From Pirellulales bacterium (GTDB taxonomy: Bacteria > Planctomycetota > Planctomycetia > Pirellulales > Thermoguttaceae): a stretch of 37,013 bases of DNA. Below, piece after piece: positions 13,596-21,338 of the stretch. The DNA lies in assembly GCA_016931995.1 (NCBI GenBank), contig JAFGDS010000052.1, positions 1-37,013 of the forward strand, read 5' to 3'. The position numbers were made by a program, and so were the translations under genes. The notes under the pieces were generated by a model. It saw only the letters and a program-made list of their open reading frames with translations. It did no database searches and was not told the DNA's origin. How positions within the stretch are numbered: the first letter of the stretch is position 1; each line of letters starts with the position of its first letter.

Positions 13596-15476
13596 CTAGA
13601 GCATGGCGCCGTCCCAGCGTACGAAGGCTTCCATGGCGTAGTACTCGGGCAGGCCGACGCGGTTGTACAGATCGGCCGTGTTGCGGTTGCGGTCCTCGGC
13701 CCGCTGCCAGAACTCGCGTGGGTCGTCAGGGCCGGGGAAGAGGGCCGAGTCCTTCTGCGACTCGTGCCGGAAGATCGCCTGCTTCTTCGTTTTCACGTCG
13801 TCCGGGCTCAAGGGCACGGCAATCTGGATCACGTGCAACGCCCATTCCTGCCATGCCCCGCGATACAGCAGCACGTCCGGCCGGCGGCCCGCGGTCTCTT
13901 CGAGTTCGCGGAGCGTCTCGAAGATGAGCTGCGCGCAGACGCGGTGCGTGCCGTGCGGGTCGGAGAGGTCGCCGGCCACGAAGACCTGATCCGGTTGGAG
14001 CCGGTCGATCAACTCGCGGACGCGGCGGTAGTCCTCTTCCGTGGGCGGTTTTTTGGCCACCGTGCCGGTTTGATAAAAGGGCAAGTCGAGGAAGTGCATG
14101 TGTTCTTCCCGCACGCCGCACACCTCGGCGGCCGCCTTGGCCTCGCTCCAGCGGATGATGGTTTTGATGTGCCGCACCGCGTCGCTGTCTGGCTGGCCCG
14201 GTTTCTTCTCGGCCAACGTCTGGAGAACCTCGATCTCCAGGTGGGGAGTTTTTTGCTCGTCGATGCCGAATCGCCGGTTCAGTTCGGTCATCAGGTCGGC
14301 CAGTTGCCGGGCGTCGTGGTCGAACACGGCGATGTTGCCGCTGGTCATGTAGGCCACGTGCACCTCGTGTCCGTCCTGCGCCATCCGCGTCAGGCTCCCG
14401 CCCATGCTAATGACGTCGTCGTCCGGATGAGGGCTGAAGCACAGCACGCGTCGGGGCTGCGTGCCGGCCGGATGGTATTCGATGGTGTCCATCAATCCGC
14501 GGAAGACGCGATGGGCCAGCTTCGACGCGGGTCCCCAATCGCGCATCAGCTCGTGCAGGCCGAACTGCCGGAAATCGTCCACGTCGAGCTTCAGCAGGGC
14601 CTTGCCCGTCTGATGACACAGCCACAGCACGGCCCGCTTGACGAGCATTTCGTCCCAGGCGACCGCGCCCAAGAGCCACGGGGTTGCCCGGCCGGTCAGG
14701 TCGTCCGCGGCGGCGTCGTCGAGCAGGAACGCCACGCCGGGGTGATCGCGGAGGAAGCTGGCCGGCACGCGGTCGTTGACCGGCCCCTCGACCGCGTCGC
14801 GGATGATCCGCGACTTGTGCTCGCCAAACGCCAGAAGGAAGATCTTCTTCGCCTCGAGGATCGTGCCCACGCCCATGGTCAGCGCTTGGGTGGGCACGTT
14901 TTCGAGGTGGAAGAAGTCGCTGGCGGCGTCCTTGCGGGTGGTGGAATCGAGGGTGACCAACCGGGTGCGGCTGGCGCGCACGGCGGGCGGCTCGTTGAAC
15001 CCGATGTGCCCGTTGCGCCCAATGCCCAGCAACTGCACGTCGATCCCGCCGGCGCGGCGGATCGCGTCTTCAAACCGGCGGCAGTGCTCTTCGACTTCGC
15101 CGGGCGGCAGCGTGCCGTCGAGGATGTGGATGTTCTCGCGGGGGATGTTGACGTGGTTGAACAGCGATTCGTCCATCCACTGGTGGTAGCTCTGCACCTG
15201 CGCCGGCGAGAGGCCGTAGTATTCGTCCAGGTTGAACGTGACCACGCCGGACAGATCCAGCCCTTCCTCGTGGTGCATGCGGATCAGCTCGCGGTAGACG
15301 CTCACGGGCGTCGATCCGGTGGCCAGCCCCAGCACCGCCCGCTGGCCGAAGGCGTTCCGCTCGCGGATCGTGTTGGCGATGGTCCGGGCGACGTGCCGGG
15401 CGGCGTCGCGGTTCGAGTCGAAGACGTAGCACGGGATGTGCGTGGCGGGAACCGGGTCGGCCGTGTGTTGTCTCAT
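13596..15476 (-). CDS. nagB: fusion of glucosamine-6-phosphate deaminase (NagB) and LmbE/PIG-L-type deacetylase
   Basis: 626 residues in two parts. The N-terminal 270 residues are NagB: LGLATGSTPVSVYREL, VTFNLDEYYGLSP and LLGIGRNGHIGFNEPPA. It should convert glucosamine-6-P to fructose-6-P and ammonia. The C-terminal half carries the LmbE zinc site CFSPHPDDDVISMGGSL and a later GDLSDPHGTHRV, the signature of N-acetylglucosaminyl deacetylases. Together they could deacetylate and then deaminate an amino sugar. The long NagB-LmbE architecture is known from Bacteroidetes and planctomycetes. In E. coli NagB the catalytic loop reads DGHIAFNEP; here the Asp is Asn (RNGHIGFNEP). ATG 15476 is chosen; the upstream open frame translates repeat DNA. 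Confidence 0.92.
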   Translation of the reverse strand: MRQHTADPVPATHIPCYVFDSNRDAARHVARTIANTIRERNAFGQRAVLGLATGSTPVSVYRELIRMHHEEGLDLSGVVTFNLDEYYGLSPAQVQSYHQWMDESLFNHVNIPRENIHILDGTLPPGEVEEHCRRFEDAIRRAGGIDVQLLGIGRNGHIGFNEPPAVRASRTRLVTLDSTTRKDAASDFFHLENVPTQALTMGVGTILEAKKIFLLAFGEHKSRIIRDAVEGPVNDRVPASFLRDHPGVAFLLDDAAADDLTGRATPWLLGAVAWDEMLVKRAVLWLCHQTGKALLKLDVDDFRQFGLHELMRDWGPASKLAHRVFRGLMDTIEYHPAGTQPRRVLCFSPHPDDDVISMGGSLTRMAQDGHEVHVAYMTSGNIAVFDHDARQLADLMTELNRRFGIDEQKTPHLEIEVLQTLAEKKPGQPDSDAVRHIKTIIRWSEAKAAAEVCGVREEHMHFLDLPFYQTGTVAKKPPTEEDYRRVRELIDRLQPDQVFVAGDLSDPHGTHRVCAQLIFETLRELEETAGRRPDVLLYRGAWQEWALHVIQIAVPLSPDDVKTKKQAIFRHESQKDSALFPGPDDPREFWQRAEDRNRNTADLYNRVGLPEYYAMEAFVRWDGAML

Positions 15477-15549
15477 GGCGTGTCGCGAGGCGGCGGGGAA
15501 AGCGGTCGGGAAGTGGGAAGGGTTGATCCAGAAAGTCCTCTCCGTCAAC

Positions 15550-15576
15550 GAGATCCTTCGCTTCGCTCAGGATGAC
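15550..15576 (+). repeat. single GATCCTTCGCTTCGCTCAGG repeat arm
   Basis: One arm of the GGATGAC family, oriented as the copy at 4046-4072 with two base differences. It lies 74 bases upstream of the nagB-fusion start, in the gap to the 930-residue gene. Confidence 0.8.
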
Positions 15577-15656
15577 GCACAACGGCGGAAAAGACCCCCG
15601 ATCATTCCCATAATACCACTTTTTCCCGGGGAGGACGAGGGGGATCGGGGGTTGCT

Positions 15657-15687
15657 GGGTGCCATGCCCACGCTTGCCGTGGGCATG
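15657..15687. repeat. CATGCCCACG..CGTGGGCATG palindrome
   Basis: A 31-base element starting GGGTGCCATGCCCACG and ending CCGTGGGCATG. It is related to the CATGTCCACGC palindromes at 23091-23168 and 23271-23296 (same GGGTGCCATG lead-in). It may form a hairpin after the 930-residue gene or in the nagB leader. Confidence 0.75.
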
Positions 15688-15731
15688 TTGGACGAACCCC
15701 GAAACGGGTACGTGCCTCACGGTATGTCAGG

Positions 15732-18524
15732 CTACTTCTTCTCCCGATCGAGCTTCACGCGGGCGCGGAGGCCCTGGTCGGGGAAGGAGACGCCGAAGTC
15801 GGCGCGGCTAAAGGTATCAAACATCGCCGGCGCGGCCGGGCCCGTCTTGGGCAGGGCCGGATGGCCGTACGCGGTCGATTCCATCGTCTGCCACGCCTCG
15901 TTCCAGACGTACCGCCCGCCGCCGGGGCACTCCAGCCGGATGCCCCAGACCCGCTCGTGCAGGGCGATCGGGTCCTGGTCCGGATAGCGCTCGCGCCAGA
16001 CGTTGAGGATCGGCAGGTTGCTCCACGAGCGGACCTGCATCGCCGTGCCGTATTCGTCGCGGAACAGGGCGTCGACGATCTCGAACACGCCGCGGTCCGC
16101 CTGCAAGGCAAGATTCTCTCCGAGCCAGGGCCGCGCGTCGGGCTCGACCGGCTTGCCCTCCTCGGCCGCCTTGCGCCGGGCGATCTGGCGGTCCAGCGCC
16201 CGCTTGAGCAACTCCTCGTTGGGCGTCACCACGAGCGCCTCGCCCGAGGCCGCGTAGCAGATGGCCCAGTGTTCGGCCGATCGGTGCCGGCCCTTCGCCT
16301 TCTCCGACGGCGTGACGCGGACGTACGATTCGCCCTGGTACTCGCGGGTTTCCCACTCGGTCATGCCGGGCGCGGTCTGTTCGACGAAGCCCCGCAAGCC
16401 GGCCAGGAAGCCCGTCAGGGCCAGACCGTTCTTTACCTCCACGTTGAGCGCCAACGGCAGCCGGTGCACCTGGGTTTGGAGGAACTCGTCCCAATCCTCC
16501 CTGGGCGTCTTGGCCCATTCGTTCCAAAAGGGATCGGCGTCGGCATGGACGGCGACCGACTCGCCCATCCAGCCGAGCGTGAAGCCCTTCATCATCATCG
16601 AGGCAAAATTGTTCGCCCGCTGGAACATCGGCGCCTTCTGGTCGATGGCCACGATGACGTGCAGCGGGGCCCCGTGCGGATCGCCCGCGGTGGGAGCGAT
16701 CTTGGCCTTTTGCGCGATCGACAGGAACTCGCGATATTGCGTGCCGGCGATCAGCGGCATCACGCTCAGGTCGGCCGCCAGGGCCTCGGGCTTGACGGAG
16801 ATCCTAAGCGCGATCGGGTCGAACCCCACCGTCCAGTTCCGCTGATACCCGTCGCGCCACCGCTCGTAGGCGTCGGCTTCCGCGCGGCTCACCTCGTCCA
16901 ACGGCATCTCGGCGATGGGCGTGAGGAAGTCGATCCGCCCATGGACGGACGAGATCACGCCGGTCCGCGCGAGCGTCAGCCGGGCGTCGTCGGGCAGCGG
17001 CAGATCCGTGTGGATCGGGCCGGGCTCGACCGTGCCGCGGGCCAGGGCGTCCATCTGCGACGCCTGCATCTCGGCCAGCACGGCCGCCGCGCGGGCCCGC
17101 CGCGACGTGCCGATCCGCCACCGCGGTCCACACCACCGACGAATCGTCGCGTCGCTCAAAAAGACCAACGCGGTTTCCTCCTTGTCGCCCAGCGGGTAGC
17201 GGTCGCGGAAGAACACATATTCTGGAAGCGACGCCAAGGACGCGGACTCGCCCGATTGGACCGCGGCGATCCGCCGAAGCTGGTGCAGCGAGTTGGTCAC
17301 GACGACCGCGCCGTCTAGTCGGGCGACGTAGCTGGAGATCCGCCGGTCGGGCGTGCTCCGGCCCTGATAGGCCAGTCCCGCCACCTTGCCGCTGGCCGCC
17401 TGAATGTCCGGCTCCTGGGCCGACGCGGCCGCGACCTTTGCCAGAAGCAGGGCCAGGAGCATGTCCGGATCCTTCGTCTCGAACAACACCGCCACGTCCG
17501 TGCCCGTGCGGTAGTACGAATCCGAGCCGGTCGCGGCCACGCTCTGGATCATCTTCGGTCCCAGCAGACGCGACAGCCCGTCGAGCGATATGCCCAACTG
17601 GCGCTCGTAGCGGGCCCGCGTCTGGGCGTCTTCGTTGCCGGGCCCGGCCACCCGCAGAACGAACGTGCCTTGCCGGTCAACCTCGTCGGCCAGATCGACG
17701 GCCGCCTGGAACGACGGGAAAAACACGACGTGTTGATCGGCCGGAATTTTCGAGGCCAACGGGTCCAGCGCGGGCGTCATGTCCCGCGTGAGCGTCTTCC
17801 AGTCCAGCTCGGCGACCGTGATCCCCCGGATCGAGTCGAGCGAGACCAGCTCGTCTTTCTGACCCGGGCGAGGACCGGGCAGAAGCCGGTCGAGTTGCAG
17901 GTTTTCGCTCACCGCCCGTCCGCCGGTGAACAGGGCATACGTCCGGTCCACTTCGCTGCCCGGGGCCCACTCGGCCCGCGTGTCCTCGGGCGCGACGTTG
18001 TCGGTCCGCTGGCCGAGTTCGTGCTGGGCCAGCCGCATCTGGTGGCGAAACCAGGCCGCGCCGGGCAGATTCCGCTGGAGCAATCCGGCGAAATGATCCC
18101 GCTTCGCCTCGTAGAACGTCCGCCGCGCCGCGTGCGTGGCCGACTGCGGAGCAATCTCGAATCGCACGCTCACCATGCCGGTCCAGTCGGCGTTGGGCAG
18201 GAGCAGCCGGCCGGTCACTTTTTCGCCCGCCGGCGCGGCGACGTGCACCGTCGCGTTGTCGCGGAGCGTCGCCTGCCACTGCCAGGGCAATACATTGCTC
18301 GGGCGGACGTACGCCTCGCCCTCGCCGTCGAGCACCACGCGCGGCTGCCTCGCCCGGGCGGCCTGCCACCGCTGCCACCGCGGCGTCGGCTCCGCGTCGG
18401 GCAATTGGCCCTCGGTCAGTTTCAAGTTGGCCACGGGGACGCGATAGAAAGCGTCCTTTGCCTCGGCCGCGACGGCCGCGACGAGGATCGCCAAGACGAC
18501 GAGGAAGCCAAAACGTGTTCGCAT
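15732..18524 (-). CDS. large secreted protein of unknown function (930 residues)
   Basis: A clear signal peptide (MRTRFGFLVVLAILVAAVAA, cleavage near AEAKDA) directs export. The mature protein has no motif I can name with confidence. Segments such as VVFFPSFQAAVDLADEV, GTDVAVLFETKDPDMLLALL, ARLDGAVVVTNSLHQLRRIA and CYAASGEALVVTPNEELLKR recall DUF3352-like periplasmic proteins that measure or bind other macromolecules; this is weak similarity by eye. ATG 18524 follows minus-strand GGAG with an 8-base gap. Codon use matches the neighbours. It lies between a HEAT-like secreted protein and the NagB fusion on the same strand, separated from both by repeat-filled gaps, so cotranscription is uncertain. 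Confidence 0.75.
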   Translation of the reverse strand: MRTRFGFLVVLAILVAAVAAEAKDAFYRVPVANLKLTEGQLPDAEPTPRWQRWQAARARQPRVVLDGEGEAYVRPSNVLPWQWQATLRDNATVHVAAPAGEKVTGRLLLPNADWTGMVSVRFEIAPQSATHAARRTFYEAKRDHFAGLLQRNLPGAAWFRHQMRLAQHELGQRTDNVAPEDTRAEWAPGSEVDRTYALFTGGRAVSENLQLDRLLPGPRPGQKDELVSLDSIRGITVAELDWKTLTRDMTPALDPLASKIPADQHVVFFPSFQAAVDLADEVDRQGTFVLRVAGPGNEDAQTRARYERQLGISLDGLSRLLGPKMIQSVAATGSDSYYRTGTDVAVLFETKDPDMLLALLLAKVAAASAQEPDIQAASGKVAGLAYQGRSTPDRRISSYVARLDGAVVVTNSLHQLRRIAAVQSGESASLASLPEYVFFRDRYPLGDKEETALVFLSDATIRRWCGPRWRIGTSRRARAAAVLAEMQASQMDALARGTVEPGPIHTDLPLPDDARLTLARTGVISSVHGRIDFLTPIAEMPLDEVSRAEADAYERWRDGYQRNWTVGFDPIALRISVKPEALAADLSVMPLIAGTQYREFLSIAQKAKIAPTAGDPHGAPLHVIVAIDQKAPMFQRANNFASMMMKGFTLGWMGESVAVHADADPFWNEWAKTPREDWDEFLQTQVHRLPLALNVEVKNGLALTGFLAGLRGFVEQTAPGMTEWETREYQGESYVRVTPSEKAKGRHRSAEHWAICYAASGEALVVTPNEELLKRALDRQIARRKAAEEGKPVEPDARPWLGENLALQADRGVFEIVDALFRDEYGTAMQVRSWSNLPILNVWRERYPDQDPIALHERVWGIRLECPGGGRYVWNEAWQTMESTAYGHPALPKTGPAAPAMFDTFSRADFGVSFPDQGLRARVKLDREKK

Positions 18525-18549
18525 CGGTCTGTCTCCAGTTTTTGTAGGA

Positions 18550-18565
18550 GGCGACTCCTGTCGCC
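18550..18565. repeat. GGCGAC-TCCT-GTCGCC hairpin
   Basis: A perfect 6-bp stem with a 4-base loop just upstream of the 930-residue gene start. The same GGCGAC/GTCGCC core recurs at 25575-25592. Confidence 0.6.
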
Positions 18566-18587
18566 GAATCAACTTCTCATCCCCTCT

Positions 18588-18693
18588 TCATCCGCGTCCA
18601 TCCGCGTTCATCCGCGGTTCCTCCTCGCTGCCGTCATCCGCGTTCATCCGCGGTTCCTCCTCGCTGCCGTCATCCGCGTTCATCCGCGGTTCC
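18588..18693 (+). repeat. 36-base direct tandem repeat (about 2.6 units) of the TTCATCCGCGG type
   Basis: Units 18599-18634 and 18635-18670 are identical 36-mers beginning CATCCGCGTTCATCCGCGG; a partial third runs 18671-18693. Each unit itself contains two CATCCGCG boxes, and one more box precedes the array. A related single copy lies at 31857-31894. There are no unique spacers, so it is not a CRISPR. It fills most of the gap between the HEAT-like gene and the 930-residue gene. Confidence 0.85.
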
Positions 18694-18741
18694 TTCCCTT
18701 CTTTTTCTTCTCCGTGGTGATCTTAGCGCGGCGATCGTCCC

Positions 18742-20049
18742 TCATCGCTTCCCATCCAGATCGTTCAGGATCTGCTGGGCGGCCTCGCGCGTCTTTTCCG
18801 TTTCCATTTCCGACCCGGCCACGGAAGTCAAGTAAGCCCGCGACTTTTCCGTCGCCACGCCCCGCAGGGCGCGGAACTCCTGGTCCCGCGTGTACTGGTT
18901 TGCCTCTTCCGGCAGGGCCGCAAGCAGGCCGTCCTCCACGGCCGGCTTGGCCTCGTCCGTCACCCCGTAGGTCAATCCCCAGGCCGCCCTGCCGCTGTCG
19001 TTCCAGTCGGGCTCGTCGAGCACCTCGATCAGCCGTTGGCACACGGGCAGGCTCTTCGTCCGCATCGTGCTCAGCGCATGGTACACGATGATTCCATGGT
19101 ACTTCGGATCCCGCGAGAGCTCGATGAGCAGCGCGTCGAATTCCGGCGAGAAGTATTGACCCCACATCGAGCGGATCGTCGCGGTCACCACGTCCGACTC
19201 TGAATCCTCCAGCAGCTTGGCGAGAGCGGGTATGACCGTGTCGGCGTGGTCGCCCTTGCCGATGGCGATGAGCGCGCCGCCGACCGCGGCGCGGACCGCC
19301 GGCGAAGCGTCGTCGGCCAGGGGAATCACGTGGGCCAGATCGTCGGGCGTCGCGTCCAATGCGGGCAGACAGCTTAACGCCATCTCCCGGACCTTGTCGT
19401 CCTCGGATTTCAACAGAGGCAAGACCAACGACCGAAACGACCCGCGATCGAACTTGGCCGTAAGCGCCGCGCGAAGCGTGGCCAGCCCCGCGCGCTTCTC
19501 GGCAGTCGACGATTCCGAAGCCAACAGCTTGCGCAAATGATCGAGACTCTTATCTCGTAGCGAGGGGTCCTTGCGCTGTTGGATGGCCTCGACCAGCGCG
19601 CTGGTGGGCACGGCGGCGTCCGCGACGCGGGCTTTCGGACCGGCTGCGGCCTTCATCTCCTCGGCGATCTTCCGAAACTCCTCGGGATGCTTCAGGCGGA
19701 ACTGCCCGACAAGCTCCTGGATCCGCTCGTGGCGTCCGCGGGGCTCCATCTTGTACGCCGTGTCGAGGAGATACCGGAAACCCTCGGCCGGCTTGCCTGC
19801 CACTTCGTAGCACGCCATGAGCTCGCCCAAGGCCGCCTGGAATCGCGCCTCGTTGGCCAGATGGATTTCGACGAGCGCCCGGTACTCAGTGATCGCCTGC
19901 TCGCGCTGGTCGACCGACTGAGCGTGCCGTTTGGCGTCCTCGAGGAGCTTCTTCAAGGACGGCTCATCCTGGTCGGCCCCAACCGCGATTGTCCCGCACG
20001 AGAACAGAACAACGAACACCGCCGCGCAACGTGCCACGTGAAGACTCAT
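18742..20049 (-). CDS. secreted HEAT-like repeat protein
   Basis: 435 residues. The signal peptide is MSLHVARCAAVFVVLFSCG to about AVGAD. A helical N-terminal part resembles TPR-type helices (FQAALGELMACYEVAGKPAE, GFRYLLDTAYKM). It is followed by HEAT-like pairs: FRSLVLPLLKSEDDKVREMA, HVIPLADDASPAVRAAVGGA and VIPALAKLLEDSESDVVTAT. These solenoids mediate protein contacts; here probably periplasmic. ATG 20049 has minus-strand GGGAGG 7 bases upstream. The gene upstream on the same strand is YihY/BrkB, with a structured 108-base gap. Partner and function are unknown. Confidence 0.78.
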   Translation of the reverse strand: MSLHVARCAAVFVVLFSCGTIAVGADQDEPSLKKLLEDAKRHAQSVDQREQAITEYRALVEIHLANEARFQAALGELMACYEVAGKPAEGFRYLLDTAYKMEPRGRHERIQELVGQFRLKHPEEFRKIAEEMKAAAGPKARVADAAVPTSALVEAIQQRKDPSLRDKSLDHLRKLLASESSTAEKRAGLATLRAALTAKFDRGSFRSLVLPLLKSEDDKVREMALSCLPALDATPDDLAHVIPLADDASPAVRAAVGGALIAIGKGDHADTVIPALAKLLEDSESDVVTATIRSMWGQYFSPEFDALLIELSRDPKYHGIIVYHALSTMRTKSLPVCQRLIEVLDEPDWNDSGRAAWGLTYGVTDEAKPAVEDGLLAALPEEANQYTRDQEFRALRGVATEKSRAYLTSVAGSEMETEKTREAAQQILNDLDGKR

Positions 20050-20071
20050 CGCTTCGCCTCCCGTCTTGTGT

Positions 20072-20137
20072 GCCAGCCCTGGGGGAGTGTCCCGATCTTT
20101 GCGATCGGGGGAGGGCCCCCTTTGGGGCTGGCTTTTT
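20072..20137. repeat. nested hairpin with a T-run on the plus strand
   Basis: Outer stem GCCAGCCC (20072-20079) with GGGCTGGC (20125-20132), followed by TTTTT (20133-20137). Inner perfect stem CCCGATC (20091-20097) with GATCGGG (20103-20109). The T-run follows the stem only on the plus strand, while both flanking genes are on the minus strand, so it is not a textbook terminator for yihY. It may be a repeat element or stop antisense transcription. Confidence 0.6.
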
Positions 20138-20157
20138 GACCGCGCCACGGAAATGGA

Positions 20158-21039
20158 CTACGCCTTCAATTCCCGGGGCGTGGTTGCGGAGGAATTATCA
20201 CGCACCGCGCGGAGAAACTCGGCACAAAAGAGGAAGATCGCACTGGCCAGATACGCCCAGATCATCAGGATGAGCACCGACCCGATCAGCCCATAGGCCG
20301 TGTATTGCCGCCCGAAGACGGCCAGGGAAAGGACCTGCCGGGTGATTTCCCAAAGCACGGCCGCCATTGCCCCCGCCATCGAGGCATGTCGCCAGAACAC
20401 CCGGACCTTCGGCAGAACGACATAAATCGTTGTCAGCAAAGCGCCGTTGACCGCAAGGCTTGCCGCGGTTTGGATGAGACCCCAGGCCCGCTCGTACCCC
20501 AACAGATCGAACGCCCAGGGGCGTGCGGCGGAAGCCATGAGATTAGCCGCAAACGCCGCGAGCACGAGGATGCCCAGTCCCAGAAGCATGAGGAACGCCC
20601 GGAGCCGGTGCAGCAAAACGACGCGGATGGCGGCCAAAACCCCTTCCGAGCGGGGTTTTCCTAGCCCCCAAATGCGATCCATCACCTTGTCGAGTTGGGC
20701 AAACGCGCTCATTCCCGACAGCAGGAGCACAACCACGGCGGCAGGCCCCCCAAGCGAGGAACCGCTCTGGACCTGGGCCAGGGTGTCGCGGACGTGGCCG
20801 GCCACGGCGGTCGAGGCGTTTTGGGCCAATAGCGCGAGCAGAGTCGCCTGAGCATCCTGGGCCCGGCCGGAGAACCGTAGCACAAGGCCCAATCCGGCAA
20901 CGAGAACCAGGACCACGGGCAGAAACGCCAGCGCCCCGTGAAAAGCCAGCGCGGCGGCCAGCAGACTGCCATCGTCCTCCCGCCAACGCCGCAGGGCTTG
21001 GCGGAACGGTCGCGTGCATCCTTTGATCCAGTCGGGCAC
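20158..21039 (-). CDS. YihY/BrkB-family inner-membrane protein
   Basis: About 293 residues with six predicted membrane helices. The family marks are DDGSLLAAALAFHGALAFLP near the N-terminus, a middle MDRIWGL segment, and GSVLILMIWAYLASAIFLFC followed by AEFLRAV at the C-terminus. The function is not settled; some members were once called RNase BN in error, and others are proposed lipid or osmolyte transporters. GTG 21039 is chosen because minus-strand GGAG lies 8 bases upstream; an upstream TTG (21072) would add 11 residues without a ribosome site. It is divergent from the HlyD-like gene. Confidence 0.9.
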   Translation of the reverse strand: MPDWIKGCTRPFRQALRRWREDDGSLLAAALAFHGALAFLPVVLVLVAGLGLVLRFSGRAQDAQATLLALLAQNASTAVAGHVRDTLAQVQSGSSLGGPAAVVVLLLSGMSAFAQLDKVMDRIWGLGKPRSEGVLAAIRVVLLHRLRAFLMLLGLGILVLAAFAANLMASAARPWAFDLLGYERAWGLIQTAASLAVNGALLTTIYVVLPKVRVFWRHASMAGAMAAVLWEITRQVLSLAVFGRQYTAYGLIGSVLILMIWAYLASAIFLFCAEFLRAVRDNSSATTPRELKA

Positions 21040-21203
21040 GGTACGCTCCGCGCAGGCATGGGGGGGCCACAACGGGGGGCTTCACCCGGCGCAAAGCCCG
21101 TCCTTGCGTCACCATAGCCCGAACGCCTTGCCGGCGGAAGCACACACCGCCTTCGGTCGCGCGGGTCCGCGCAAGAAATAGGGGATAAAGGGGACTGCGC
21201 AGC

Positions 21204-21232
21204 TTGAATTGGGTCCGGCAGCGGGCCACAAT
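21204..21232 (+). promoter_or_regulatory. weak candidate promoter of the HlyD-like gene
   Basis: TTGAAT at 21204-21209 and CACAAT at 21227-21232 with a 17-base spacer, each 4 of 6 to consensus. The rest of the 21040-21338 gap between the divergent genes shows nothing further that I can name. Confidence 0.3.
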
Positions 21233-21338
21233 TGGGCATGGACTTGCCCGGGCGCCGCCCAGCGTATTCCTTCCTTCCGGCGGCTCTCTTTGGTCCATCG
21301 CGGCCCACCCCCATTTTGCCCTCGGAGGACTTGCTCCC

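Noticed and set aside
13524-15575. 683-residue plus-strand frame opposite the NagB-LmbE fusion
   Set aside because: It is antisense to clear catalytic motifs and begins in repeat DNA.
18588-18693. Possible CRISPR array
   Set aside because: Units are directly adjacent 36-mers with no unique spacers and no cas genes nearby; this is a tandem repeat.
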